This document shows, piece by piece, positions 49,767 to 58,617 of a stretch of 61,011 nucleotides of DNA. The position numbers and the translations under genes are program-made. The stretch covers positions 1-61,011 of IMG/VR virus record IMGVR_UViG_3300007538_000027, one strand, 5' to 3'. The notes under the pieces are model-generated. The model saw only the letters and a program-made list of their open reading frames with translations, was not told the DNA's origin and searched no databases. The first letter of the stretch is position 1, and the number at the start of each line of letters is the position of its first letter. The DNA is from a virus.

Positions 49767-49944
49767 ATGAAGAAACAATCAGAGTGGATGAGAGGTTTGT
49801 TGGCAGCGGAAGATATGGTAATGTCACATGGGGTAGATTATACTTGGAATAATATTAGATGGTTTAGTTTTAAGGGAATTCTTTTATGAAGGTATGTGTG
49901 ATTACCTAGAGAATTATAAGGAGAGAAATAAATGTCTAAATTAA
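49767..49944 (+). pseudogene. Small gene with one-base frameshift
   Basis: From the ATG at 49767 the frame reads MKKQSEWMRGLLAAEDMVMS then HGVDYTWNNIRWFSFK and soon hits TGA. Reading one base out from the GGG at 49874-49876 continues as EFFYEGMCDYLENYKERNKC to a stop at 49942. A single extra G would explain the split; the joined product of about 59 residues looks like a typical small phage protein. Sequencing error, decay or +1 frameshifting are the options. Confidence 0.5.
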
Positions 49945-50006
49945 AGTTGACATCATACAATTATGACGTTACTATTTATGTTCTGAGTGAAGATGAAATT
50001 GTTTAG
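49932..50006 (+). CDS. Possible 24-residue peptide
   Basis: ATG at 49932 behind AAGGAG (9-base spacing), begins MSKLKLTSYNYDVTIYVLSE and stops at 50004-50006. An alternative frame continues downstream (KLFRDKYVP), so this may also be a broken gene. Confidence 0.3.
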   Translation: MSKLKLTSYNYDVTIYVLSEDEIV

Positions 50007-50106
50007 GGATAAGTATGTACCATAAATATAGTACGATAACAAGAGTTATGGTACCGTGTTAATTTAGTGGTATTTATTATAATTTTAGTAAATAAAGGAG
50101 TAAGTG

Positions 50107-50484
50107 ATGTATCCATATTATATTTTCATCACAGATAATTTGACTGGTATAAATTACCGCTGCTCAGTAGAATCCTATCGTCAAGGTATTAGCGAGGATT
50201 CTTTTAGACGAGTATTGAGTAGAACCCCGTTTAAATTGCAAAAGGAAATGGGGAGTTTGTTACCCTATAAAGTGTCACTAAGACATAGGTATGATTTTCA
50301 GTGGCAGGAAGATGAAGCTGTGCTTATGAGTACTCATAGTAACTACAACCCAAAACGTTATGCAGAAGTGGGTTCATTATATGATTTTTATGAGTTCATT
50401 GGTTATGATAAGAAAACTAAGAAGTTTAATGGTATTAGTTACCGTAAATTTTTATTAGGTAGGATAGAGGAGGGTAAAGTTTGA
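50107..50484 (+). CDS. Hypothetical protein
   Basis: 125 residues from the ATG at 50107, 6 bases behind AAAGGAG. Basic and aromatic-rich. Its stop overlaps the TTG start of the helicase, so the two are coupled. No recognised family. Confidence 0.7.
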   Translation: MYPYYIFITDNLTGINYRCSVESYRQGISEDSFRRVLSRTPFKLQKEMGSLLPYKVSLRHRYDFQWQEDEAVLMSTHSNYNPKRYAEVGSLYDFYEFIGYDKKTKKFNGISYRKFLLGRIEEGKV

Positions 50485-51833
50485 GTGAATTTATTTTAAA
50501 CAAAGGTCAGCAATTGGCATATGATAAAGTTGTTACAGGAAGAAATCTAATAGTTAGTGGGGTTGGTGGGACTGGGAAAAGTGTGTTAATTCATAAACTT
50601 AGGGAAGATTTCTCTAATGATACGATTTTCTTATCGACTACTGGCATTAGTGCTGTTGCTATCGGTGGTAATACATTACACAGTGGTATGTCTATACCTA
50701 TTGGACATATAACTAAAGAAAGTCTAAAAAAGGTGTCATCTGATGTGCAGAAACTATTTTCTACTGGAACGGTTAAACGTATTGTAATTGATGAGTGTAG
50801 TATGATTACTCCAAGTACATGGCATGGTTTTATTCAACGTCTTATTAGATTCTCTAAGAAAACTAAGAATCGTCCAGAGGGTGGGTTTCAAGTAATATTG
50901 GTTATGGATGTACTTCAACTAGGTTGTGTGATGCAACCTGTGGATATTAGGTTGGCGCGTGACGAGTATGGTGTTGATAAATTCTTCCTTATGGAATCCT
51001 TCAAAGGTATGGATTTTGATTTTGTTGAGTTATTAGAAGGTATGAGACAATCTGATGTTGAAATGAAGATGATGTTGGGTAGGATCAGAGAAGCCCTACC
51101 AACCTCCTATAACGGTAAAGTTCCTGTATTTGATAAGGAGGTTATGGAGGCTATTGACTACTTTAACAAGAGGGTAGTTTATCCATTACCAAAAAATACA
51201 CCTGTATTGGCAGCAACAAACAAATCAGTAGCTGCATATAACAAGATAGCTTTCGATAATAACTATAACCCTGCAGGTTGTTATGAGGCTGCTTTTACGG
51301 GTGACTTTAAGGCAGCAGATTTACCTTGTGATGAGAAGTTATATTTAAAGGAAGGGTTAGATGTGATTATCGTTAAGAACTCCCCTCGTGATTCAGAAGT
51401 TAAGTATGTGAATGGAGATCAGGCTACTGTGGTCAGTATGTCAGGTGAAGGGGTTTGGGTACGACTTAAATCATCTGGGGTGGATATTTTGATTGAACCT
51501 ACACGTTGGGAGAAACATGGGTATAGTACTGTAGTTCATGAAGACGGTACAAGTGAGTTGGTTCAATATGTATCTGGTTCAGCAACACAAGTGGCTATCA
51601 AAATGAGTGCATCAATATCTGTTCATCGTTCACAAGGATCTAGTTTATCTAAAGCAATCATAGATTTAGGTTGGGGTGCTGGTTGGTGTAATGGTTTAGT
51701 ATACGTTGCTCTAAGTAGACTTAGATCAATTGACGGATTATATCTTAAACGTAAAATACACCCAGAAGATATATCTGTTGACATGGATGCAGTTAATTGG
51801 TTAAACGAGATGAGAAATAAAAGTATTAATTAA
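50481..51833 (+). CDS. Pif1/Dda-like SF1 DNA helicase, TTG start
   Basis: 450 residues from a TTG behind GAGGAGGG. Walker A GVGGTGKSV (about 27-35), motif Ia-like STTGISAVAIGGNTLHSG, Walker B RIVIDECSMI (about 95-104), a motif-III-like VILVMDVLQLGCV (the usual GDFLQLPPV is altered) and the C-terminal SISVHRSQGSSLSKAIIDLG and VYVALSRLRS of UvrD-like/Pif1 helicases. It unwinds DNA 5'-3' and may load on replication or recombination intermediates. First large gene of the rightward block. Confidence 0.9.
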   Translation: MSEFILNKGQQLAYDKVVTGRNLIVSGVGGTGKSVLIHKLREDFSNDTIFLSTTGISAVAIGGNTLHSGMSIPIGHITKESLKKVSSDVQKLFSTGTVKRIVIDECSMITPSTWHGFIQRLIRFSKKTKNRPEGGFQVILVMDVLQLGCVMQPVDIRLARDEYGVDKFFLMESFKGMDFDFVELLEGMRQSDVEMKMMLGRIREALPTSYNGKVPVFDKEVMEAIDYFNKRVVYPLPKNTPVLAATNKSVAAYNKIAFDNNYNPAGCYEAAFTGDFKAADLPCDEKLYLKEGLDVIIVKNSPRDSEVKYVNGDQATVVSMSGEGVWVRLKSSGVDILIEPTRWEKHGYSTVVHEDGTSELVQYVSGSATQVAIKMSASISVHRSQGSSLSKAIIDLGWGAGWCNGLVYVALSRLRSIDGLYLKRKIHPEDISVDMDAVNWLNEMRNKSIN

Positions 51834-51847
51834 TAGGAGATTTTATT

Positions 51848-52741
51848 GTGAGTGAAATAGGTTGTAATGTACCAAAGAGTAAGTTAATTCCATCTGGTTC
51901 TAGGTCTATTAATAGTTCTGGAAACTACCTAACAGTGTTAGAACGGGCTGATGCCACTAAGTCCTTATATCGGGTTTTATTGGATTCTGGGATTACTCAA
52001 ATTATGGGTTCGAAAGAGATACGTAATGGTAAATGGAAAGATAATATGTCTCCAACTTTATATGGCATAGGTTTTATAGGTGACGGAGTGCATATGTCTA
52101 AAGTAGGTGGAACCAATACTTCAACTTATGATGTATGGAGAGGTATTATGAGGAGATGCTACGATGTCAACCTCAAAAGCCACTATCCTACCTACGGTGG
52201 TGCAGGTATCACTGTTGCAGAAGATTGGCATAACTTCCAAAACTTTGCCGAATGGTATCAGGTAGAATGTCTTAAATTACCAGATATAAAATTAAATATT
52301 GACAAAGACTTAAAGGGTGGTAAAATCTACTCACCTGACAATTGTGTGTTGTTGCCATACAAGTTGAACAATTTTATCACTAATAGTAAAACTGATGGAG
52401 GTTTGGTTGGTTACACTAAGCCACGTAGTACTAAATACACAATCACACTATCAATATTAGGAAAGCAACATTATATTGGTGAGTTTCCTAATCAAGAGGA
52501 AGGTGATTATATCTATCGTGTACTACGTGAATGGACTTACACCAGACTTGGGTATATGTACCATGCACGTGGCATGATTTCAGATGAGGTGTTAAATTTA
52601 TTATCAAATCAATATAGTAATTACGATGATAATCAGATACAGTGTGTAGTTGAAGGTTATAGTAGTTTTATAGAAAAGGTAAATTTATTCCTTAGTAATG
52701 AGGATGTACTTACATGTCGGGTTAAGAAGTTACCAAAATAG
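51848..52741 (+). CDS. HNH-type endonuclease-like protein, GTG start
   Basis: 297 residues from a GTG behind AGGAG. The core VWRGIMRRCYD...YPTYGGAGITVAEDWHNFQNFAEWY...LNIDKDLKGGKIYSPDNCVLLP (about 97-178) is a common phage module linked to HNH/AP2-type homing endonucleases. The rest is helical. It may be a free-standing homing gene; none of its neighbours is visibly interrupted. Confidence 0.7.
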   Translation: MSEIGCNVPKSKLIPSGSRSINSSGNYLTVLERADATKSLYRVLLDSGITQIMGSKEIRNGKWKDNMSPTLYGIGFIGDGVHMSKVGGTNTSTYDVWRGIMRRCYDVNLKSHYPTYGGAGITVAEDWHNFQNFAEWYQVECLKLPDIKLNIDKDLKGGKIYSPDNCVLLPYKLNNFITNSKTDGGLVGYTKPRSTKYTITLSILGKQHYIGEFPNQEEGDYIYRVLREWTYTRLGYMYHARGMISDEVLNLLSNQYSNYDDNQIQCVVEGYSSFIEKVNLFLSNEDVLTCRVKKLPK

Positions 52742-52776
52742 TAAGTTATATTTTATCGTCAACAGGAGAAATTAAA

Positions 52777-53019
52777 ATGTCTAAAGTAGAACAAAAATAC
52801 ACCCACCCATTACAGTCTTGTACTGCAGCAGATATACAAAATTTTCCAGATGACCAAGCACATGGTATGTCAAAACGTGAGGTTGTGTTCTTAGAGTTTA
52901 TGGGTAAATTAATTAGCACACCAGATCAATTTGATTGTACTATTAATAATAAAGTTACTAAGGCTAAAAGGTACACCAACCAATATTTTAAAACTCTAGA
53001 GGAATGGGATAATGAATGA
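52777..53019 (+). CDS. Small hypothetical protein
   Basis: 80 residues behind AGGAG. Overlaps the next gene by 8 bases. No recognised family. Confidence 0.65.
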   Translation: MSKVEQKYTHPLQSCTAADIQNFPDDQAHGMSKREVVFLEFMGKLISTPDQFDCTINNKVTKAKRYTNQYFKTLEEWDNE

Positions 53020-53248
53020 TATTCTAGGAATTATATATGGTGGTATAATGATTATTGGTGTATTATGCTACTTTGCAGCTTGGTACATGTTTTACTATGT
53101 ATTCAACTCTGTTAATAGTACTATTAACTCATGGGATCGACACTATAAATTATTTAGTGAGGCGTTAGATAGTAGTGATCAAGTAGCTGCAGATTACCAC
53201 AAGGTTGAAATGGATAAATGTAATAAACGATTGAGAGGAAGATTATGA
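53012..53248 (+). CDS. Small membrane protein
   Basis: 78 residues with one N-terminal transmembrane segment (about 5-28) and a polar C-terminal half. Overlaps both neighbours, so the cluster 52777-53881 is translated as a unit. Confidence 0.65.
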   Translation: MNDILGIIYGGIMIIGVLCYFAAWYMFYYVFNSVNSTINSWDRHYKLFSEALDSSDQVAADYHKVEMDKCNKRLRGRL

Positions 53249-53499
53249 TTAGTATATACGATATAACTGAAATTATAGACTCAGTTAGAATTGAAAAAGG
53301 TAATAACTTAATTAATAGTGTTTGCGATCTTACTCAAGATGGTATACGGTTTGGTTACTCCTATGATAACTATGTAAATACCAGTGTATTTGATTACATA
53401 ACATTAGGTACCCACGTTTTTGTAGTTAGAAATAGATGTGAAGATTTACTTGCAGAACTTAAAGAATTATTAATCAAGGAGGGACATTTTAGTGAATAA
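53245..53499 (+). CDS. Small hypothetical protein
   Basis: 84 residues, start overlapping the previous stop (ATGA). Behind GAGAGGAAG. No recognised family. Confidence 0.65.
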   Translation: MISIYDITEIIDSVRIEKGNNLINSVCDLTQDGIRFGYSYDNYVNTSVFDYITLGTHVFVVRNRCEDLLAELKELLIKEGHFSE

Positions 53500-53881
53500 C
53501 AGACCATCATACTCTTACATTGTATCTCTCACTTATCATAAAATTGGTGATGATACATATGAAGTCCTAGAGGAAAATACTATTGACCTTCGTTATAATA
53601 TGCCATTTGAAGATGTGAATGAGGATATATCATGTTACCAAAGTGAGTGGATTTCTTCTACAAGTGAAGATTGCAATCTTGAATATGATGTCATATACTA
53701 CTCTGTGTTTGCAGTTACCACTTCTTATCACAAAGATTATTGGGGTGAAGTCGATCAGGATATGGATTGGGAGGTATTATCTCACATTCAACTTGATTGT
53801 AGCGTGGATGACTTTATAGAGTTTAGAGGATTAATACCGCCTGTAGAAACATCCTCAGGTACTATCCCAATTATGCTTTAA
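53492..53881 (+). CDS. Acidic hypothetical protein
   Basis: 129 residues with AAGGAGG; start overlaps the end of the previous gene by 8 bases. Acidic with many Tyr and Ser. No recognised family. Confidence 0.65.
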   Translation: MNNRPSYSYIVSLTYHKIGDDTYEVLEENTIDLRYNMPFEDVNEDISCYQSEWISSTSEDCNLEYDVIYYSVFAVTTSYHKDYWGEVDQDMDWEVLSHIQLDCSVDDFIEFRGLIPPVETSSGTIPIML

Positions 53882-53978
53882 ACACACCAAACAAGCTCCT
53901 GTAGCTATTATTACAATTAAGTGATACAATGATGCCATGTAGTATTAAAGTGGCTTAGAATTGAATTGAGGAGGTTTA

Positions 53979-54296
53979 ATGAGTAACTTCACTGTAGAAG
54001 AAACTATAACTGATAGTGTAACAGGTAACGTACTATTCACACTAGTTACATGGCAAGGAAGAAACTTCCTATACCAAGGTAATTTCACAGAGGACAGTTG
54101 GCAGCAAAATAGGATCTCCGAGTGTGTAAATGGTGACTATGTTAAGATGTATAAGAATATCAATGGTTGGTTAAATAGTGTAAATAATAGAGAGAAGAAA
54201 AAGAACTTATCTCTACGTGATAGAATTATTAGTTTACAATTGGAATTAGAAACCTGTGATAAGTTAATAAATGATATAGATTATGCTAGGAATTAG
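53979..54296 (+). CDS. Hypothetical protein
   Basis: 105 residues behind GAGGAGG; beta-rich start and a helical, basic C-terminal third. Opens a three-gene group (53979, 54306, 54487). No recognised family. Confidence 0.65.
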   Translation: MSNFTVEETITDSVTGNVLFTLVTWQGRNFLYQGNFTEDSWQQNRISECVNGDYVKMYKNINGWLNSVNNREKKKNLSLRDRIISLQLELETCDKLINDIDYARN

Positions 54297-54305
54297 GAGG
54301 TTTTA

Positions 54306-54485
54306 ATGTTTGTAATTAAAGATATCAAAAATGGTGACTATTTAGCAGAGTATTTACTGGTAGCAGCTTTTACTCCTAATGTCGTAAATTGCTTTCAGTA
54401 TAAAACACATAAAGGTGCACTTAAAGATTTACACTATTACCAGTTAGGTAGCACATGTAAAATTGTTGAAGTTGATGAGGTTTAA
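54306..54485 (+). CDS. Small hypothetical protein
   Basis: 59 residues (begins MFVIKDIKNGDYLAEYLLV) with a strong AGGAGG at 7-base spacing. No recognised family. Confidence 0.6.
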   Translation: MFVIKDIKNGDYLAEYLLVAAFTPNVVNCFQYKTHKGALKDLHYYQLGSTCKIVEVDEV

Positions 54486-54486
54486 C

Positions 54487-54654
54487 ATGACAATAGATGA
54501 TCTACTTAGATATACAACAATACACCGTGAGGTTTATGGAAGTGATATCAACAATAAATCAAACAATCATTGTTACTGGGATGAAGATTTTAATTGTTGG
54601 ATTGAAAATGATCAACACCTTAGAGATAGACTTAGACAATTACTAGAAGTTTAG
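54487..54654 (+). CDS. Small acidic hypothetical protein
   Basis: 55 residues from the ATG at 54487, one base after the preceding stop. Contains NHCYWDEDFNCWI. No recognised family. Confidence 0.6.
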   Translation: MTIDDLLRYTTIHREVYGSDINNKSNNHCYWDEDFNCWIENDQHLRDRLRQLLEV

Positions 54655-54864
54655 TTAGACAAGGAGTGGATGCTTTAACCACGACTATGGATAACTTAAG
54701 TTAATACTATAATTCCATTAGGAATAAACTTTAAAGCTACATGGTTAAATACTTAAGATAACAGATAAGGTCAAGAGAGTTAGGGATTTTCTTTTTAAAG
54801 ACTATATTTATCTAAAAGCGTAAAGAAGTAACTAGTATGTTAACCAATTAATTTAACTTTTTAG

Positions 54865-54892
54865 TTTACATTTAATTTTAATAGTGTAAGAT
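54865..54892 (+). promoter_or_regulatory. Sigma70-type promoter
   Basis: TTTACA, 16-bp spacer, TAAGAT, just upstream of the hairpin-rich segment. Confidence 0.5.
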
Positions 54893-55240
54893 GATTAGAG
54901 GTTAACATAATAAATACTTGACCTTAACGGTCTAAAGGGTTATAGTCTATTCCTAACGGAATTAAGTGTATTAGTAAGATTCACTAGACCAACCTATTAT
55001 CACTACGTTCTATACGTATGGTGTTCATCTAGTGTTGGGTAAAATAAAATAACAATTTAAAAGGTATACAAGTGATACCTATTATGTTCATACAATTATA
55101 TTAATTACTATTGTTTTACAAACACTTATTTAAATTATAATATAGTGTTAATTTAGTATATTTAATTTTAACCATTAAGAGAATAGACATTATATAGAGG
55201 TATTATTTAAAGGTATCACAATTATACTTTAATACTTGTA

Positions 55241-55269
55241 TTGGTATCAAATATAAGCTACACTATAGT
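55241..55269 (+). promoter_or_regulatory. Sigma70-type promoter
   Basis: TTGGTA, 17-bp spacer, TATAGT, 29 bp before the ATG at 55299. Confidence 0.55.
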
Positions 55270-55298
55270 ATGGATAGCGTATAATAAAGGGTCATGAT

Positions 55299-55976
55299 AT
55301 GGGGGATTTTGTATTTAAAGTAGATAGTCAACCTGAAAGTTATACTTTCAAGGTGGATGAGGACAGAGTAGCAGATATAAAAGAACACTATATTGGTGTT
55401 GCTGAAAGAGCTATTAAGCAAGAGATAAACAAGCAGAAAGCTATTGACAAAAGACTTAAAAATGGTTTAAAGTTAAATAGGGTAACATCTTATGAACTAC
55501 GTATGGTATTAGATTATTGGTTCAAGAGTGGTATGGATGTGCTACAAAAAGCCTTTAATTACGTATATGAAAATACTGGTAAACGTCACAAGGAATACGA
55601 TTGGTGTAAGAATATACCTAAAGCTAAACATTATGGTAATGAACTTATTACCGCATTGAATACCAGCGACCACCACCTTGCAATTCTTATACGCAATAGT
55701 ATACTATTTGATAGTATAAACCTTAAAAGAAGTGCTGAACTAACTACGAGGATAAGAGAGATGGACGTTATTGTTAAATTTGAGAAGGTCTTAGAAAAGA
55801 AAGATAGTGATCTTAGTGTAGCTTTGGCTAGGATAGCAGAATTAGAAGGTACTCGTAGCTGGAAAGAGATTGCACTAGAAGCTTTAGCTCTAGGTAAGAA
55901 ACAAAAAGAAGTAGCTAAACTTGTTGGTAAGAGTGTTCCTACAATTAAGCGATTAGTTGCGGATAATAAGAAATAA
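55299..55976 (+). CDS. Coiled-coil protein with C-terminal helix-turn-helix
   Basis: 225 residues, basic and helical. A coiled coil lies near 145-185 and a short helix-turn-helix at the C-terminus (LGKKQKEVAKLVGKSVPTIKRLV). Probably a DNA-binding regulator. Ribosome site AAGGGT only. Product may regulate the following genes. Confidence 0.7.
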   Translation: MGDFVFKVDSQPESYTFKVDEDRVADIKEHYIGVAERAIKQEINKQKAIDKRLKNGLKLNRVTSYELRMVLDYWFKSGMDVLQKAFNYVYENTGKRHKEYDWCKNIPKAKHYGNELITALNTSDHHLAILIRNSILFDSINLKRSAELTTRIREMDVIVKFEKVLEKKDSDLSVALARIAELEGTRSWKEIALEALALGKKQKEVAKLVGKSVPTIKRLVADNKK

Positions 55977-55990
55977 GAGGAGTTGCATCG

Positions 55991-56698
55991 GTGGATAAAA
56001 AATATAGATATTATGATGATATTATTCTCAAAGAATTGTATAAAGAATTAAAACCTGTTCCTGAGATGTACACTAAAAATTATGAGGGTGAAGTGGTCTG
56101 TATGGACTTCCTCACGTTTAAAATGGTATTGAATTTGAAACCAAACAAAACAATAAAGGGATGTTCCAATGAACTGTGGAAAGTTTGTGAGGATTTAGGT
56201 TATAAACTTAATACCACCGTAACTACATCAATACATAATAAGTGGATTTGGTTTAATATCCTAGGTGAATTTAGGGGTTACCATGAAGATAATCAACTAG
56301 CTCTTGAACTACAGAGACAAGATTTGGCTAAAGAAAATCAGAAACTACTTGATGAAACAATTTTGAATGGGACCTATGGTATTAATAATCCAAAAGAAGG
56401 TGGTGGTGTATACCTATTAAGTTGTGGTGAGTATTTTAAGATAGGTCACAGTGTAAACATAAAATCAAGATTATCTTCTATAAAGACCAGTAACCCCTAT
56501 GAAGTAGAGTTGATTACAAAGTACACCCCATATAAAGTTAATAATAAATTATTAGAGCGGCAATTACATAAACATTTTAAGAATTTCCACCATATGAATG
56601 AGTGGTTTCATAAGGGGTTTACAGAAGATGAATTTATTACAGCTTGTATAAAATTTTACACTAGAACTGTAAAGAAACTTGCACAAGTAGGTGAATAA
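55991..56698 (+). CDS. T5orf172/MUG113-type GIY-YIG nuclease-like protein, GTG start
   Basis: 235 residues from a GTG behind GAGGAG. The C-terminal domain GVYLLSCGEYFKIGHSVNIKSRLSSIKTSNPYEVELI...LERQLHKHFKNFHHMNEWF (about 138-215) is the T5orf172 form of the GIY-YIG fold, with the Tyr/Gly pair, KIG and R landmarks and a catalytic-type Glu in LERQLH. Function in phages is unknown; some relatives are fused to regulators. Confidence 0.8.
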   Translation: MDKKYRYYDDIILKELYKELKPVPEMYTKNYEGEVVCMDFLTFKMVLNLKPNKTIKGCSNELWKVCEDLGYKLNTTVTTSIHNKWIWFNILGEFRGYHEDNQLALELQRQDLAKENQKLLDETILNGTYGINNPKEGGGVYLLSCGEYFKIGHSVNIKSRLSSIKTSNPYEVELITKYTPYKVNNKLLERQLHKHFKNFHHMNEWFHKGFTEDEFITACIKFYTRTVKKLAQVGE

Positions 56699-56699
56699 A

Positions 56700-56822
56700 A
56701 TGGATTATATTTTACAAAGTAAACTTGTTATACATAATGATTTTAATTTAACGGTAGTTGCTACAGGTACTAGAATATTTAGTGATATGAACAGGTATCT
56801 TTATTTAAGGTTGTTAAAATGA
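56700..56822 (+). CDS. Very small hypothetical protein
   Basis: 40 residues (begins MDYILQSKLVIHNDFNLTVV). Starts just after the preceding stop and overlaps the next start (ATGA). No recognised family. Confidence 0.5.
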   Translation: MDYILQSKLVIHNDFNLTVVATGTRIFSDMNRYLYLRLLK

Positions 56823-57013
56823 AAACACTTGAACGCGGAACCAGAGTAACACTACCAAATCACCCATTCCTGTCAGATGGTTATGTGATGAAGTATTTAG
56901 ATGGTTTTGGTTACTGGATTAAATTGGATAAAAAGGCACCTAATACTTATGCATTTAATACTGACGAAATTCTAATGTTCCCAGAAGATGTGGTGGCTAT
57001 AATTAAGGAGTAA
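56819..57013 (+). CDS. Small hypothetical protein
   Basis: 64 residues, beta-barrel-like (RGTRVTLPNHPFLSDGYVMKYLDG). Overlaps the previous gene. No recognised family. Confidence 0.6.
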   Translation: MKTLERGTRVTLPNHPFLSDGYVMKYLDGFGYWIKLDKKAPNTYAFNTDEILMFPEDVVAIIKE

Positions 57014-57016
57014 ATT

Positions 57017-57478
57017 ATGAAATCTAAATTAAAATCATGGTTCAACTATATCATGTGCCAGAATGATCAACCTGTACCTGAAGAAGAAGATAGTGTACTA
57101 GCTCCTGCTGTGGAAAGTAAAATAAAAGAGCCAATACTATCCTTTGTTAGCTTCTATAAGAAGAACCACAGAAAGTTTTCTATTGACGTAGGGTATAATA
57201 AATCAGAAGATGTTACAGAGTATGTGTTGGTTGACAATATAAACAATATAAAATATTTTATTAGTCGTAGGTTTGTACCTTGCTTCTCTTCACATTTTTA
57301 TGTTTTTGAAAATTTCAGAATAAATGAAGGTGAAATTGTTAACACTTTTACAAGAGAGGAGATCGAATACGCTTTTAATCAGGTATCTTCATTTATGAAT
57401 GAAAGAGTAGAAAAACTTACTACAATTAAGAGTGCCAGAATTCGTGCTAAACTCATAAAGGTATACGGTAATGAATAG
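57017..57478 (+). CDS. Hypothetical protein
   Basis: 153 residues behind AAGGAG. Basic N- and C-termini. Overlaps the next start by 8 bases. No recognised family. Confidence 0.65.
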   Translation: MKSKLKSWFNYIMCQNDQPVPEEEDSVLAPAVESKIKEPILSFVSFYKKNHRKFSIDVGYNKSEDVTEYVLVDNINNIKYFISRRFVPCFSSHFYVFENFRINEGEIVNTFTREEIEYAFNQVSSFMNERVEKLTTIKSARIRAKLIKVYGNE

Positions 57479-57593
57479 ACGTATAGAAAGCATACTGTGC
57501 ATAATTCTTGCAATTATATTAATATTTGGTTTGACATCTATGGCTGCATTAGGTACACTTGATAACTTAATATTGTGGTTGAAGGAGATATGA
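57471..57593 (+). CDS. Very small membrane protein
   Basis: 40 residues (begins MNRRIESILCIILAIILIF) with a single transmembrane segment after a basic start. No strong ribosome site; coupled by overlap to the preceding gene. Confidence 0.5.
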   Translation: MNRRIESILCIILAIILIFGLTSMAALGTLDNLILWLKEI

Positions 57594-57597
57594 AGGT

Positions 57598-57825
57598 ATG
57601 AAAGTTATTCCTAAAGTAGATCGTATGATTGAAACTTTGTGTGCATATAATGATGTCAACACTTCATCTTCTACGGTAAGAGTATTGTGCCCAACATGTG
57701 ATGGGTTGAAAGTAGTAACACAACGTGAAGGTGACCCTTACCATGTGCATATTGATAAGGATTGTCCTAATTGTAAAGGTACAGGTATTGTTGAATTTGA
57801 AGTTAAAATGTGGAGGGTTGTGTAA
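57598..57825 (+). CDS. Small DnaJ-type zinc-finger protein
   Basis: 75 residues with CPTCDGLKVV and CPNCKGTG (about 31-62), the same stand-alone zinc-finger design as at 6639. Ribosome site AAGGAG; the stop overlaps the next start (TAATG). Confidence 0.65.
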   Translation: MKVIPKVDRMIETLCAYNDVNTSSSTVRVLCPTCDGLKVVTQREGDPYHVHIDKDCPNCKGTGIVEFEVKMWRVV

Positions 57826-58289
57826 TGTACATTAAGAAAGGTAAGCCTTATTTCAATACCAAAGATACTTGGAGTATGAGTGGTACGTTATCACCTATTA
57901 TTTCCGCAGGTTTAACTAAGTTTCGCGAAGAGTGGCTTAAAAGTGGTAATGGTATGGCTGGCACAGTAATTAGTAATTGTTTAGACATTGGTGTAGTCAC
58001 TTCACTAGGTGAGAATGTATGGGAGTTTACTGACGCAGATTGGCTTAAATTAGACCAAGTATTTCTGTATTACTTAGATGAGATGATCTTCGCATTCGGA
58101 AGTGATGAGCCAGACTGTACTTTGTACGATATTAGATTCCTACCAAGAGACTTAGAGTTTAGCGATGAAGTACGACAGTTAAATAAAGTTGAGTCTGATA
58201 GGTACCGTAAAGACTTACAGGAATACCATGATCGTTGTGATAGAGGTCGTATGTTCTTTGCAGAGTATTTTAATGCGTTGTTTAATTGA
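57825..58289 (+). CDS. Hypothetical protein
   Basis: 154 residues from the ATG at 57825, 8 bases behind GGAGGG. Acidic, aromatic-rich, unlike any family I know. No signal peptide. Confidence 0.65.
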   Translation: MYIKKGKPYFNTKDTWSMSGTLSPIISAGLTKFREEWLKSGNGMAGTVISNCLDIGVVTSLGENVWEFTDADWLKLDQVFLYYLDEMIFAFGSDEPDCTLYDIRFLPRDLEFSDEVRQLNKVESDRYRKDLQEYHDRCDRGRMFFAEYFNALFN

Positions 58290-58300
58290 GGAGGTTTATT

Positions 58301-58615
58301 GTGGATAGTAAAAGGGTTACAAAAGAAGAAGTGGTAAATAAGTTTATCAATACATTAAAGTATGCAGGTGTAAACCAAACTAATTACAGAGAAGATTTGT
58401 GTGCTGCAATAAAATTACAATTGGATAAGACTGACCTTACTTACAAAGTAGAACTAACACAGGTACCAACTAATGGTTGGTATGAAGAATATACTCAAAT
58501 GCAATTTATCTTAGTGGAAGATTGTAATCATGAGTGGGAATACTCAGCCTCCTATATTTGTCATACGGATAGAGTTAATATTTATACTTGTAAACTATGT
58601 GGAAAGGTGAAATAA
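58301..58615 (+). CDS. Hypothetical protein with C-terminal zinc ribbon, GTG start
   Basis: 104 residues from a GTG 7 bases behind GAGGAGG. The tail CNHEWEYS...ICHTDRVNIYTCKLCG (about 80-102) is a Cys/His zinc site. No recognised family. Confidence 0.6.
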   Translation: MDSKRVTKEEVVNKFINTLKYAGVNQTNYREDLCAAIKLQLDKTDLTYKVELTQVPTNGWYEEYTQMQFILVEDCNHEWEYSASYICHTDRVNIYTCKLCGKVK

Positions 58616-58617
58616 TT

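Larger units (their letters stand above)
54655..55298. other. Non-coding region with paired hairpins and two promoters
   Basis: About 640 bases without a credible gene. A promoter TTTACA-N16-TAAGAT (54865-54892) is followed by a paired segment: GACC/GGTC (54920-54932), ATTCC/GGAAT (54949-54962), GGTCTA with TAGACC (54929 and 54985), CACTAG/CTAGTG and an ACGT hairpin around 54983-55036, and AGGTAT/ATACCT (55072-55090). Another ATTCC/GGAAT hairpin is at 54712. A second promoter at 55241 leads to the gene at 55299. A leader RNA or small RNA is likely. Confidence 0.45.
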
